This document shows positions 1 to 9,870 of a stretch of DNA of 64,000 bases, one piece after another. The notes beneath the pieces were generated by a model that ran no database searches, was not told the origin of the DNA, and was given only the letters and a program-made list of their open reading frames with translations. Within the stretch, counting starts at the first letter, position 1. Every line of letters begins with the position of its first letter. A program made the position numbers and the translations under genes. The stretch spans positions 3,410,001-3,474,000 of the forward strand of contig OZ252150.1 in assembly GCA_965248775.1 (NCBI GenBank), read 5' to 3'. Source of the DNA: JBHHUI01 sp965248775 (lineage in GTDB: Bacteria; Chloroflexota; Anaerolineae; Anaerolineales; JBHHUI01).

Positions 1-216
1 CCCGCATTCCTGCGTTTCTTTTCGTACCTGCTGCCCCTTAGTCACGCGCTGGAAGGTTTGCGCTTTGCTCTGATGCGCGGGCAAGGACTGGCCGAACTGT
101 GGACATATGTATTGATTCTCATCGGATTCAACATCGTGCTTTTGCCCGCCAGCTTATTCGCATTCCGCTTCGCACTCCGCCGTGTCAAGCAAACCGGCAA
201 CCTGGGCCACTACTAA
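1..216 (+). CDS. ABC-2 type transporter permease, C-terminal fragment (cut by window edge)
   Basis: The frame is open from base 1 and stops with TAA at 214-216, giving about 71 residues. The fragment has the conserved end of ABC-2 family export permeases: a PLSHALEGLR segment, one hydrophobic helix (roughly residues 36-54) and a short basic tail ending TGNLGHY. Such permeases pair with an ATPase to export polysaccharides or lipids across the inner membrane. The position at the head of a glycosyltransferase cluster suggests a glycan or glycolipid exporter, but substrate cannot be told from the fragment. The next gene starts inside it (GTG at 182), implying translational coupling. Confidence 0.7.
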   Translation, partial: PAFLRFFSYLLPLSHALEGLRFALMRGQGLAELWTYVLILIGFNIVLLPASLFAFRFALRRVKQTGNLGHY

Positions 217-1139
217 TCCACAGCAAGCGGCCGGTCGCAACCGGATCGCCGCTGCAATAGGTTGGGTTGAACGCCATCCGCTATGGTTTTTGTTTGGCGT
301 TGCTTTCACTGCGCGCTTATTGCCAACTGCAATGCGTTTTGTTATTGGCAGTGATGAAGCGTTGTATCTCACACTGGGTCAGAATTTAGCGCAGGGCTTG
401 GGATTTACAGCAAACGGTGAAACGCCGCATACAGAGTTTGCACCAGGCTATCCTTTTTTCGCGGCTGCCGTCTACCTCCTGGGTGGAGGACTCGAACTAC
501 CCGCGCAGCTAAATTTGATACTCTTCGGCAGTCTCTTGCCTCTACCGGTATATTGGCTGACGCGTCAACTTTCAACGGGACGATACAAACAAGACTCGCG
601 CCCTGCCTTGCTAGCCGGTCTCTTCGCCGCACTCCTGCCCGGCCTAGCGCTGGGGTTGCCAAACTTCGAGGCGCCAACGGAGCAGCTCTATATACTGTTT
701 CTATATCTCGGATGGGGTTTGCTCTGGTGGGGAGTATCGCAACCGCGCACGCTTATCTTTCTGCTGGCTGGGTTGGCTATCGGCGCAGCCCATATAACGC
801 GTTGGGAGGGGATGTTTGCGGGAATATTCGGGTTAGGTGTCATCATGGTTCTTCAACGTCGGGCGATGATTCGTGCAGCGTTGCCTTTTGTCGCAGGGCT
901 GGCGGTCTTTGCAATACCTTATGGCACATATTTATACAACCACACCGGCTCGTTCCTAACACCAAAAGGGATCCTGCATCAATTCCATGGCGCCTCGTTC
1001 GACGCTCGAGTGGAGGACCCCTTTGCATTTGAGAAGGCCTACCTACAGTACGAGGAAAATGTCGCCGATCTGGCAGCATTACCCAGCGTCCCGGCCTTCC
1101 TGTGGACAAACCGTGAAGCTTTTATCAGGCACTACATTG

Positions 1140-1147
1140 GAAATGTA
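1140..1147. repeat. 8-bp target site duplication of IS1 copy 1 (left)
   Basis: GAAATGTA directly precedes the element and is repeated immediately after it at 1967-1974, as expected for IS1-family transposition. Confidence 0.9.
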
Positions 1148-1966
1148 GGTAGTGGTTACATGGTAACTGATGGGGACCACGCTGTATTGTAGTAATGGAG
1201 ATACAACTTGAGTACAGCTTCATGGTAAACGTCGGACTTGGAGAAAGAAAGAGTTTTGCGCACGAAGCGAGCCAGTCTCTGGCGCAAGGTGTTGTTCCAG
1301 CGTTCCACGTGAGATGTCTGGCCGCTTTCTTTGCCGACACTTTGGTGAGTGTCGTTTGGTAAAACCTTCTGGTAAGCGTGCCAGAAGTCGCTGAAGGAGC
1401 AACACGCTTTGTAGGATGCTGGGATGGATTTCCATAACGCGCGACAACTTTTTTCACTGCGGTCGCCAATAAAATAGGCCACCACTTGGCGCGTGCGCCG
1501 ACACAGCGCGACCCATATCCAACGTTTATCGTTTTTTGTGCGTACAAATGACCATAATTCATCCAATTCCAGCACATCATCCGTTTTTACGGTTTCTAAA
1601 GTGTCAGCCAGGTTCGGCATAGCGCCAGCCTTCTCCAGAATCCAGCGTGCTAATGTCTGCCGCGCGATGCCAAAGATGCGCTCAATGCCGCGCATACTGG
1701 CTCGCTCTCGATAGGTGCGTAGGACAAATTCTCTGATGAACTCAGGATAAGAACGGCTTTGCGGTTCCAACATTCCATAAGCGGCGCAATCGAGACAATG
1801 AAACTTCTGACCGCCTTTATAGTCTGTACCATTCTTGACAATGTTGAGGCTCCTGCACTTTGAACACTCATGCGTGATGACACTCTGGATCATTTTGGCG
1901 CTCCTCTGTTTGGCAGGCCAACAACTTACTTTTTCCAGACTCATCAGTCAACATGTAACCACTACC
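1148..1966 (-). mobile_element. IS1-family insertion sequence, copy 1 (819 bp)
   Basis: The element is bounded by inverted repeats starting GGTAGTGGTTACATG at both ends, with an imperfect extension of about 12 further bases, and is flanked by the duplication GAAATGTA (1140-1147 and 1967-1974). It carries one transposase gene on the minus strand and is the same 819-bp length as the copies at 39552-40370 and 55342-56160. It interrupts a GT-C glycosyltransferase gene. Confidence 0.95.
1156..1893 (-). CDS. IS1-family transposase (single ORF)
   Basis: This 245-residue DDE transposase has an N-terminal zinc-binding pair (CSKC and, about 20 residues later, CLDC), a helix-turn-helix region (SMRGIERIFGIARQTLARW) and the IS1 catalytic signature VLELDELWSFV. 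The frame is open upstream to 1944, but the ATG at 1893 is preferred because AGGAG lies 7 bases before it. Unlike classical IS1, it is one uninterrupted frame with no InsA/InsB frameshift. It appears intact and is near-identical to the other two copies in the window, so the element was probably active recently. Confidence 0.93.
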   Translation of the reverse strand: MIQSVITHECSKCRSLNIVKNGTDYKGGQKFHCLDCAAYGMLEPQSRSYPEFIREFVLRTYRERASMRGIERIFGIARQTLARWILEKAGAMPNLADTLETVKTDDVLELDELWSFVRTKNDKRWIWVALCRRTRQVVAYFIGDRSEKSCRALWKSIPASYKACCSFSDFWHAYQKVLPNDTHQSVGKESGQTSHVERWNNTLRQRLARFVRKTLSFSKSDVYHEAVLKLYLHYYNTAWSPSVTM

Positions 1967-2646
1967 GAAATGTATTTACCGAACTACGCTTACTTTTTAC
2001 ATCCGTCAGTCTACTGACCATCCTCTGGTTGATTCCGGCAATTGTTGGAGCGCGCCTGCTCGGTTGGCGACGAGGAGTATTCGTGGGGTTATTGCTTTTA
2101 ACACTGGGAATTTATCCGGCCTCAGTGATCGATCCGCGTTATTTTCTGCCGGAGCTACCTGCCTTTATGATCTTCGCTGCCTTCGGCTTCACCCGACTTT
2201 TGGAACGTCCGCTCTCTCAATTGCCTACCCCCCCTCTCGCGCGCGCTCTCTCCTTCCCGGTGGATTCATTTTGGTACTCGTGCTCGCCGACCTCGTTGGA
2301 CCGTTCCTCTATCCGCATCCGCTCGAATACCGATCAGCTGGGTTGGCATTGCGCGATCAATTACCGGCGGAGGCACACATGCTCACGCGCAAGCGCCAGA
2401 TTCCGTTCTATGCCGGCGTCCATTGGGAATGGCTCCCATTCGCCGATCTGGAAGGAGTGCTAGCGTATGCAGCAGATCACGAAGCTAATTACATTGCGCT
2501 CGACGCCCGTACAACTGTGCCTTTGCGACCGCAATTAATCCCGTTGCTTGACCCGACAAATGCCCCGGGTGAATTGAGTATGATCTATTACGATGAAACA
2601 ACTCAGCTCGTGGTGTACCGGATTCAACAATAGCCGAAATCTCTCT

Positions 2647-3852
2647 ATGTCTTTACTCATAGAAGCCCTACGGATCACGAATAGCCTGCGATTGGACGGG
2701 CCTACTATCGACTTGAGCGGAGAGGTGGACTGGGGAAGGCTACTGCAGCATGCAGACGGCCATTCCCTCACGCCGCTGCTCTTCAACGTCTGGGGCAACG
2801 CCGATCAACTCGATGTGCTGCCGGAAGTATCCAGGACACGCATGGAGCAGACCTATACCGACAACGCAGCCCGCAACGAGAACATCCGGCACGAGCTACT
2901 CGACGTGCATGAGATTCTCACGAATGCAACCGTACCGCATGTCGTCCTGAAAGGCTGGCCGTTGGTTGAACGTCTATACGCTGCACCGTCGGAACGCGTG
3001 CTTTACGATCACGACCTTCTCGTTCCGGCTGAGGCCGCAAAACGTGGGCAGCGTGCATTGCTGGCAGCAGGTTTTCGGCCGCGTTCGACAAAGGATGAAT
3101 GGAACGAGAAGCATCTGCCGCCGGTCTGGCGCAATGATGACTACCAATGGGATGGCTATCTTTTCGATCCGAACTATCCGCGTCCGGTGGAATTGCATAC
3201 TTCCTTATGGGAGCGCGGCTGGCGTGGGCTGCACGTAAGACCACTCACTGGACTTTGGTCGCGCGTTCAAGAGCGCAGGGTAACCGGAAGCACAATGCAG
3301 GTGCTATCGGACGAAGATCAGATCATCCATTTGTCGGTTCACTTCGCCGAACATCTCGTGCAACGCGAAGCACGCTTGAACCAATTGCTCGATCTTGCGC
3401 GTCTATTAAGGACTGCAGTAGACGCCAACTGGGACGACATTTTAGAGCGCGCCGGTCAGGCCAATGTTGTTCGCTTTGTTTTCGCTTCGATCTCTTTAGC
3501 CGAGCACATCTTTGCCGCGCCACTGCCACCCGTTCAAATTTGGCAATCTCTGACAGAGCAGACTCCGCTCGCATTCCGCGAATGGCTTGCTGCGCAGGGC
3601 GCGCACGATGTGCTCACGAGCGACTATCGGCAGCCTGCCCACGACCGCACCTATCCGCTCACGTTTCTGGCTGCACATTCCATCGCTGAGAAGTTTGGCA
3701 TCGTGCGCTTTGCAGCCCTACCGCCCATTGCACATTTGATGCACAAGTACGCTGTGACACAGCGCTGGCAGGGCGCACTCATGTACCCACGTTTCATGCT
3801 TGAGCGCGCCGGGCGGTTTGGCCGTGGCTTCTTGCTCCGCTCGCGTAATTGA
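2647..3852 (+). CDS. Nucleotidyltransferase-fold protein (NTP_transf_5-like)
   Basis: A soluble protein of about 401 residues. The segment VVLKGWPLVERLY followed by a YDHDLLV motif matches the uncharacterised nucleotidyltransferase family (Pfam NTP_transf_5), in which a lysine precedes paired aspartates of a polymerase-beta-like fold. The ATG at 2647 is preferred over an upstream in-frame ATG at 2593, which would overlap the preceding gene. Members often sit in polysaccharide or peptide-modification clusters with no defined substrate. Here the gene overlaps the following GT2 gene by 4 bases (TTGA), so it probably belongs to the glycan cluster. The family call is from motif resemblance; the function is unknown. 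Confidence 0.65.
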   Translation: MSLLIEALRITNSLRLDGPTIDLSGEVDWGRLLQHADGHSLTPLLFNVWGNADQLDVLPEVSRTRMEQTYTDNAARNENIRHELLDVHEILTNATVPHVVLKGWPLVERLYAAPSERVLYDHDLLVPAEAAKRGQRALLAAGFRPRSTKDEWNEKHLPPVWRNDDYQWDGYLFDPNYPRPVELHTSLWERGWRGLHVRPLTGLWSRVQERRVTGSTMQVLSDEDQIIHLSVHFAEHLVQREARLNQLLDLARLLRTAVDANWDDILERAGQANVVRFVFASISLAEHIFAAPLPPVQIWQSLTEQTPLAFREWLAAQGAHDVLTSDYRQPAHDRTYPLTFLAAHSIAEKFGIVRFAALPPIAHLMHKYAVTQRWQGALMYPRFMLERAGRFGRGFLLRSRN

Positions 3853-5072
3853 GAGCGAATTTGTCCGTCTTGCAAATTCTTCTGCGTTTGGTTGGCCTGG
3901 GTCTTTTCGGTTTGCTAGCGCTGTTTTCCGTCCGGCGTTTCGTCTTCCTCTTGACATTGACTCGCCCACAGCCGCCACTCGCGAAAACAGAGTTACTCCC
4001 AACTGTTTTATTACTGGTACCGGCTCGGAATGAAGCCGCCAGTCTGCCATCGCTCTTCGCAATTCTCGACAAACTCGAGTATCCACGCGATCGTTTGCGC
4101 ATTGTACTGATTGACGACGGATCGAGCGATCTCACCGGCGACCTGATGCGCGCAGCAGCGGAAACACTCCCCAATTGGGACATGCTCCAATTGGAGAGGA
4201 ATGTAGGGAAAGCGGAGGCGCTCAACCGCGCGCTGGCGGCGCATGACTTTGGCGAGATCGTTTTTGTGTTTGATGCCGACCATCGACCGTGGTCGGATTG
4301 TGTTCGCATCGCTGTGGCAGCCTTTTCCGACCCGGAGGTGGCCGGGGTCAATGGCCGCATGCTGATCGGCAATTGGTACGCCAGCCCAACTGCGTTTTAC
4401 GCGAAGGTAGAATCACTGGTGCATCAGCTTGTTACGGTACGCGGCAAAGATGTCATGCAGCTCGGACCGCCTCTGCTTGGCTCGAACAGCGGATATCGAC
4501 GCAGAGCACTCACAGCATTGGGCGGTTTCACGCGGGGTGCTCTTCTGGAGGACACCGACTTTACATTGCGTCTCAATCGCGCGGGATTCAAAACCCGTTT
4601 TGTGCCAGATGCGATCTCAATTCATGATGCCCCTGTCAATATAAAAAGCTATGCTCAACAACACGCTCGTTGGGGGCGTGGGTTTCAGGATGCAGCCCGC
4701 ACGAACTTGCTCGCGCTGCTCGGCGACGCACGGCTATCAATACCGATACGCATTGAACTGGCACTCTTCAGTCTCGGTTATCTGGATCGTCTGGCATTTT
4801 TAGGCGCGGTGGTGTTGATCGCGCTTGATTTGTATCTCGGCATTGAGCCGTGGCGTTTACTCCTAGTAGCTATTGTGGTCAGCTATATGCTCCCCTTCGC
4901 ACAGATCGTGGGCGCTTTCAAGTATGATCACGCGCCGCGCGGTATGTGGCTGCGTCTACCTTTCGTTGGCTTATTCTTCGTCATCGATGTGTTCGTCGCG
5001 GTCGGCGCGACATTTGGATCTCTATTCGCCCGGCCACGCGTCTGGCAACCCACCGAACGTAGCGGCACATAA
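3849..5072 (+). CDS. Membrane GT2 glycosyltransferase (processive, NodC/BcsA-like)
   Basis: A 407-residue family 2 glycosyltransferase starting at TTG 3849, overlapping the previous stop. It has one N-terminal membrane helix, then the GT-A fold: LVPARNEAASLPSL, nucleotide-binding LIDDGSSD, the DAD-type motif FDADH, the acceptor-site LLEDTDF and a QHARW (QxxRW) motif typical of processive or membrane-embedded synthases. Three C-terminal hydrophobic helices follow. It probably transfers a sugar from a nucleotide donor to a lipid-linked or growing glycan at the inner membrane. The tight overlap with both neighbours supports one operon. Confidence 0.85.
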   Translation: MRANLSVLQILLRLVGLGLFGLLALFSVRRFVFLLTLTRPQPPLAKTELLPTVLLLVPARNEAASLPSLFAILDKLEYPRDRLRIVLIDDGSSDLTGDLMRAAAETLPNWDMLQLERNVGKAEALNRALAAHDFGEIVFVFDADHRPWSDCVRIAVAAFSDPEVAGVNGRMLIGNWYASPTAFYAKVESLVHQLVTVRGKDVMQLGPPLLGSNSGYRRRALTALGGFTRGALLEDTDFTLRLNRAGFKTRFVPDAISIHDAPVNIKSYAQQHARWGRGFQDAARTNLLALLGDARLSIPIRIELALFSLGYLDRLAFLGAVVLIALDLYLGIEPWRLLLVAIVVSYMLPFAQIVGAFKYDHAPRGMWLRLPFVGLFFVIDVFVAVGATFGSLFARPRVWQPTERSGT

Positions 5073-5079
5073 GGAACCC

Positions 5080-6072
5080 ATGTCAGAAGCACGAATCAGC
5101 GTAATAATTCCAGTTCGCAATGGCGGCTTACAGTTCGAGCGTTGTCTGCGCGCCTTCCAGAGTTTAGAAAACCCTGCCCACGAAATATTTGTTGTGGACG
5201 ATGGCTCAACAGACGACTCAGCCCGACTGGCTGCCGCTGCAGGAATACGCTTGCTGCACACTGATGCTCCGGGCAGCGGTCCGGCGCAAGCGCGTAACCT
5301 GGCAGCGCAGCATGCAACCGGTGAGGTGTTGTTCTTCTGCGATGCCGATGTTGAAATTAGGCCGGACACACTGGTGCGCATCAGGCAATCCTTTGATGCC
5401 GATCCCGAACTGGCAGCCTTATTCGGGTCCTATGATGACGAGCCTTCTCATTCCGGCTTGATCTCACAGTATAAGAATCTCTTCCATCACTATGTCCACC
5501 AACACGGAGCAACGGATGCGTCCACATTCTGGAGCGGCTGCGGCGCTATCCGGCGCGATGTTTTCGTCGAGCACGACGGCTTTCCAACGCATTATCGTCT
5601 GCCGTCGATTGAGGATATTGATCTGGGCCAGGCACTCAAGAAAAGTGGACAACGTATCAAGCTGGACAAAACACTACAAGTCAAACATCTGAAACACTGG
5701 ACTTTGCGAAACCTGCTCCATTCCGATATTGTGGCGCGCGGCATCCCCTGGACTCGATTGATTCTGCGCGAGCGCGCCTTCATGAATGACCTGAACCTGC
5801 AGACGCACAACCGGGCAAGTGTGGTGACTGTATATCTGGGTTTATTTTGTGCAGTTCTCGGCTTCTGGCAGAATTATTTCTGGCTGGGATTGATCGTAGG
5901 TGGCGGTGCGCTGTTGATTTTGAACCGGGATTTATATAAGTTCTTCAAGCAGCAACGTGGGCTGCGATTTGCATTCGGAGCAATCAGCCTGCATTGGTTG
6001 TATTACTTTAACAATGGAATTTCGTTTTCAGTCGGGATGGTGCTTCATATAACAGAAGAGATCAGGGATTAA
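5080..6072 (+). CDS. GT2 family glycosyltransferase
   Basis: About 330 residues starting at ATG 5080, seven bases after the previous stop. The frame stays open upstream to 4873 but only overlaps the preceding gene. It begins ISVIIPVRNGG, with nucleotide-binding VVDDGSTD, metal-binding CDADVE and the catalytic-site SIEDIDLGQAL. The C-terminal third has hydrophobic segments (VVTVYLGLFCAVLGF and YFWLGLIVGGGALLIL), suggesting membrane association. It belongs to the same glycan-building operon; donor and acceptor are unknown. Confidence 0.85.
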   Translation: MSEARISVIIPVRNGGLQFERCLRAFQSLENPAHEIFVVDDGSTDDSARLAAAAGIRLLHTDAPGSGPAQARNLAAQHATGEVLFFCDADVEIRPDTLVRIRQSFDADPELAALFGSYDDEPSHSGLISQYKNLFHHYVHQHGATDASTFWSGCGAIRRDVFVEHDGFPTHYRLPSIEDIDLGQALKKSGQRIKLDKTLQVKHLKHWTLRNLLHSDIVARGIPWTRLILRERAFMNDLNLQTHNRASVVTVYLGLFCAVLGFWQNYFWLGLIVGGGALLILNRDLYKFFKQQRGLRFAFGAISLHWLYYFNNGISFSVGMVLHITEEIRD

Positions 6073-8008
6073 TCAACCCCAAACCTCCTATCGTCAATCT
6101 CCAATCACAAACTTCCAACTCCCCGCAATTGCCATTCTGCTCTTAGCCGCCTTCCTACGCTTCTACCATCTCGGCGCAAAAAGCATGTGGCTTGACGAAC
6201 TCCTGCAAATCGATCTAGCAAGCTACTCCCTTCCCGAAATACTCGAAAACGTGATCCGCTTTGGAGCCATGCCTCTCGATTACTTTGTGACGTATGGGTT
6301 ACTCACTTTCGGTGCACAAGATTTTTGGCTACGCGTACCAGCCGCGTTCTGGAGCACGCTTACAGTTGCCGTCCTTATGCTCTTTGCGCGCAATCTCTTT
6401 GGTCACCGTGAAGGCCTGGCTGTCGGATTGTTGCTGGGCGTTGCCCCCTTCCATATTCAATATGGGCAGGAGCAACGCCCATACGCACTTTTCGGGCTGC
6501 TCGTATTGCTATCCTTCTTCTTCTTATTGCGTGCAACCAAGACGAATCATCCACGCCACTGGATTGGCTATGCATTCGCAACAGCGCTCTCTTTACTCTC
6601 CCATTACTTCACGATATTCGCGATAGGCGCGCAATTGCTGATCACACCGTTATGGCTCATGACCCGGCAGCCGTTGCGTTTAGCGCCACCGATGCTGCGC
6701 TTCGGCCTGGCTCTTCTGTTTGTGCTGGCAGTCCTTGCAACGACTCCATACTTCGACAATGTCTTTGGTGTTGGGCAAGTATTTGCAAGCAGCCTGCTTA
6801 ACCCGGACTCACTGACAGCCGAGCCCGCGCTTAAACCGAATCAGGGTACAGGCCCGGTACCGAATCTAGCATTTTTCGAAGATAAATTTATCAATCTGTT
6901 GAGCGGTGGTGGGACCGTATGGCGCTGGACCTTCTTCGGATTGGCGGCCTTTGGGCTTCTGACAGCCCGTCCAATGCGCAAAGGCCTGTTGCTGTTAATC
7001 TGGACGATCGTGCCGGCTGGACTGACGATTTTATTCCTCGTGCACAGGGGCACGTTTTACGCTTCGCGCTATGCAACGCCTACTTTCCTGGCGATCACGT
7101 TTCTTGCAGGCGTGGGACTCGCTGCACTTGGTCGCTATTTAAGACAGCTTTTTCAGGGTTCCGTAAAGTGGCGCGCGCTGGCACTGCCCGTATTAGTGAT
7201 CGTTGCAACAGTATTGAGCCTTGCTCGCGTGCGTGTGTACTACAACCAACCCAAGGAAGACTGGCGTCGCTCAGGAGAGTTTATCGCTGCCAATTTCAGA
7301 GCAGGCGATTCAATCGTCGCACCTCTTGCCGGTGGTGTGATATCTCATTACATGCGCAGCGCTGACTTGAACTGGCTCGACATTTCCGAACCCAATGAAC
7401 TTGGTATTGTCCAGATGCGAACCTGGATCGTCTTGCATCCGTATATGGAATTTTTGTACGAACCCTTTACACTCTGGATGCAAAGCCAGACGGCCGTCGT
7501 ATACCCAGTCGACAATAACATCACTGTGTATCTGGTTGGCAATACAAAAGAAGAAAATCTTGCGAGTGTAACGCCTCCCGAAACGGCCCCGGCCTGGCTC
7601 GCAGTCGGCCAGCAATACGATTTACTTAATGAGCCGACGCTCGCAGGCGCAGCCTTTAAGCATGCCGTCGAACTGCATACAGCGGCTCCGATCTTTCATA
7701 GTGAATATGCCGACTTTCTCCGCCGCCAGGGACATACCGATGAAGCGGCTGTGGAATATCTGATCGCGCTGGATCGTGACGCTACATGGAGCCCGGCGCT
7801 CATCGGAATCGGCCGCGTTTATCTCGAACGCGATTTGCTGGACGATGCACTGACCGCGCTTGAAAGGGCTGTTGCGCTTGATCCATTTGGGTACGCTTCA
7901 AATTACTTCATCGCACAGGCCTATACCCGCACAGGGCAAGAAGATGCAGCGACAATCCATCTCGAGCGCGCAGCGCTGCATGTGCCGGAGCTCATTGAGC
8001 CGCCGTGA
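6068..8008 (+). CDS. GT-C (GT39-like) membrane glycosyltransferase with C-terminal TPR repeats
   Basis: The protein has a GT39-type N-terminus: hydrophobic helix LPAIAILLLAAFLRFYHLG, then the catalytic acidic motif SMWLDE, then about ten further membrane helices and a soluble region. Residues after about 480 form tetratricopeptide-like repeats (DATWSPALIGIGRVYLERD and DPFGYASNYFIAQAYTRTG). The first ordinary start, ATG 6185, would delete the first helix. The frame is open from 6053, and the only plausible upstream starts are non-canonical: ATT at 6068, overlapping the previous stop, or CTG at 6137. I extend to 6068 because the translated sequence there looks real. The downstream gene overlaps by 4 bases. 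Confidence 0.75.
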   Translation: MNQPQTSYRQSPITNFQLPAIAILLLAAFLRFYHLGAKSMWLDELLQIDLASYSLPEILENVIRFGAMPLDYFVTYGLLTFGAQDFWLRVPAAFWSTLTVAVLMLFARNLFGHREGLAVGLLLGVAPFHIQYGQEQRPYALFGLLVLLSFFFLLRATKTNHPRHWIGYAFATALSLLSHYFTIFAIGAQLLITPLWLMTRQPLRLAPPMLRFGLALLFVLAVLATTPYFDNVFGVGQVFASSLLNPDSLTAEPALKPNQGTGPVPNLAFFEDKFINLLSGGGTVWRWTFFGLAAFGLLTARPMRKGLLLLIWTIVPAGLTILFLVHRGTFYASRYATPTFLAITFLAGVGLAALGRYLRQLFQGSVKWRALALPVLVIVATVLSLARVRVYYNQPKEDWRRSGEFIAANFRAGDSIVAPLAGGVISHYMRSADLNWLDISEPNELGIVQMRTWIVLHPYMEFLYEPFTLWMQSQTAVVYPVDNNITVYLVGNTKEENLASVTPPETAPAWLAVGQQYDLLNEPTLAGAAFKHAVELHTAAPIFHSEYADFLRRQGHTDEAAVEYLIALDRDATWSPALIGIGRVYLERDLLDDALTALERAVALDPFGYASNYFIAQAYTRTGQEDAATIHLERAALHVPELIEPP

Positions 8009-9870
8009 GTGTTTTGCGACGAAGCCCGACCCGCGCGTACTGGTTGGCGATATTAGTCTTCGCCGGCACATGGTTTGTTTATGCGTGGCTTGTCCCCATC
8101 ATCCTGCAAACCTGGGATATTACCGGTGACGAGCCACATTACATGCTGGCCGCCCATAGCCTTGCCATTGATGGCGATCTGGACCTCCGGAATAACTATG
8201 AGCAGAACGACTACAGAGCGTTCTACACAAAAGTCGCTCTCGACCGACACGTCTCTATTCAGCCTGATGGCACAGAACGCCTTACACACGATATTGGACT
8301 CGTGCTGGCGATAACGCCCGCATATGCCATAGGCGGACATGCTGGTGTGATGCACTTCTTTGCAATTGTTGGGGCCTTACTCGCTGTGCAGATGTTCTTT
8401 CTCGGCTGGGAAGTGAGCGGCCAATGGTGGGGAGGCCTGCTTGCCGGGCTGGCGCTTGCAATCGCAGCACCGCTTGCAAACTATGTATTATTGATCTATC
8501 CGGAAGTGATCGGCGGGCTGCTTGTTCTCTGGGCGCTACGCGTGATCCTGAATACCCCAGCATGGCGACAATCCCCAATCTCTATTCCCCTATCTCGGGA
8601 TTCCGATAACCCGCCTGACTTTATCGCCAACTCGTGGAGAGTGACGTCTCTCGGCCTTGCCATCGCTGCCCTGCCCTGGCTCTCAGGGCGATTCGCGCCA
8701 TTGTTGGCCTTCCTCACTGTGCTGACGGTGTGGAAATTCTGGCGACAGCGTAGTGTATGGGCTGTTATCGGCGGCATCACCGGTCTCTCCATGCTGATCT
8801 ACCTCGCTGTCAATTTCAACTTCTATGGAGGTCCGACCCCTTCGGCAACGGTTGCGGGCAGCGCTGTACAGTCCGGCTTCGGCAACATCGCCGCACATCA
8901 GATCGGACGGGGTCTGGCGGGCTGGTTGCTCGACCAGCAGCGCGGCCTGCTTGTGTATGGCCCTATCTTCCTGCTCTCATTTCCGGGATGGCTTCATCTC
9001 TGGCGAGTGCGCCGGATGGATGGGTTGCTGCTGGGCATACCTTTTTTGCTAATGTGGTTGCTGGCCTCCATTTGGGGAGGTTTCTATATCGCCTGGGAAA
9101 TTTCTGCGCGTTTTCTAATCGTCGGACTTCCGCTCCTGGCAGCTCCGCTGGCGGCGCTCTTCACAGGAGTAGGCAGATGGAGACGGATCGTGTTCTGGCC
9201 GCTGGCAACTGCCCTTGTCCTATTCAGTACCATCAATGCGCTTGTCGTCTTTGTCAAACCATTCGTCCCGTACCATCAATCTCCGGTGCAGTTTTACGAA
9301 GAAGCCTTTGAGCGCCTCCTGCGACCTTATTTTCCCGCGCTCGGCACACGCTATCTGGCAAATCCGGCCGACGGCGCTTCCGAGTGGCAGGCTGCAGCCG
9401 GGACGGCCCAATTCTTGCATCGCAGTGAGGGTGTCGATCAACTCAGCATCGGCTGGTACAACCTGTATGGACAGGCACAATTCGCGCCCGGAACAAATGT
9501 GCAGACGACGGGCCTTATCTTTGATGTTTCTTCATCAGAAGATGGCCGCGCTTTATTGCACACCGAATTGCCGCTCTCGGAAGCGGACCCAACCACAGGC
9601 GTACTGGCATTCGCCATCCCATTTTTCAATCCTTACTATGACAAATGGAGCTTCCCATTTTATTTTGATATCCAGACCACTGGCGCGTCCGATGTACGTC
9701 TTTCTCCAATTCTATTTGAACCTGATCCGCTTGAAACCAACAAACGCGTGGCAGCGTGGCTTGGCGGAATTGGGCTGCTGACCCTGGCGTTTGGAATCAC
9801 ATTTGCAAACCGCTCTCAGCCCAGCCAAACTGAATCCATTCGACAACACTTGGATTCGCAAGATGTCTGA
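8005..9870 (+). CDS. Multi-span membrane protein, GT-C-like
   Basis: 621 residues with a GTG start overlapping the previous stop (GTGA). One N-terminal helix is followed by an acidic periplasmic motif GDEPHYML, the position occupied by the catalytic DE pair in GT-C glycosyltransferases, then about ten membrane helices and a C-terminal extracytoplasmic domain with one last helix near residue 590. The arrangement and operon position suggest a lipid-phosphate-sugar-dependent transferase. No specific family was recognised, so the donor and acceptor are unknown. Confidence 0.7.
   Translation: MSVLRRSPTRAYWLAILVFAGTWFVYAWLVPIILQTWDITGDEPHYMLAAHSLAIDGDLDLRNNYEQNDYRAFYTKVALDRHVSIQPDGTERLTHDIGLVLAITPAYAIGGHAGVMHFFAIVGALLAVQMFFLGWEVSGQWWGGLLAGLALAIAAPLANYVLLIYPEVIGGLLVLWALRVILNTPAWRQSPISIPLSRDSDNPPDFIANSWRVTSLGLAIAALPWLSGRFAPLLAFLTVLTVWKFWRQRSVWAVIGGITGLSMLIYLAVNFNFYGGPTPSATVAGSAVQSGFGNIAAHQIGRGLAGWLLDQQRGLLVYGPIFLLSFPGWLHLWRVRRMDGLLLGIPFLLMWLLASIWGGFYIAWEISARFLIVGLPLLAAPLAALFTGVGRWRRIVFWPLATALVLFSTINALVVFVKPFVPYHQSPVQFYEEAFERLLRPYFPALGTRYLANPADGASEWQAAAGTAQFLHRSEGVDQLSIGWYNLYGQAQFAPGTNVQTTGLIFDVSSSEDGRALLHTELPLSEADPTTGVLAFAIPFFNPYYDKWSFPFYFDIQTTGASDVRLSPILFEPDPLETNKRVAAWLGGIGLLTLAFGITFANRSQPSQTESIRQHLDSQDV

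Larger units (their letters stand above)
182..2633 (+). pseudogene. GT-C (GT39/ArnT-like) membrane glycosyltransferase, broken by IS1 and a frameshift
   Basis: The reading frame starts with GTG at 182 and encodes a multi-span membrane protein with an early acidic SDEALYL motif of the kind that binds the lipid-phosphate sugar donor in GT-C enzymes. At 1148 an IS1 element interrupts it. Removing the element and one 8-bp target duplication (GAAATGTA) restores the frame (residues HYIGNV then FTELRLL). A second lesion follows near the C-tract at 2228-2234: the frame carrying FGFTRLLERPL must shift to the frame carrying ILVLVLADLVGPFLYPHPLEY to reach the natural stop at 2631-2633. Intact length would be about 540 residues. 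It lies between an ABC-2 permease and other sugar-transfer genes. The frameshift may be an assembly error, but the IS insertion is certain. Confidence 0.8.
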
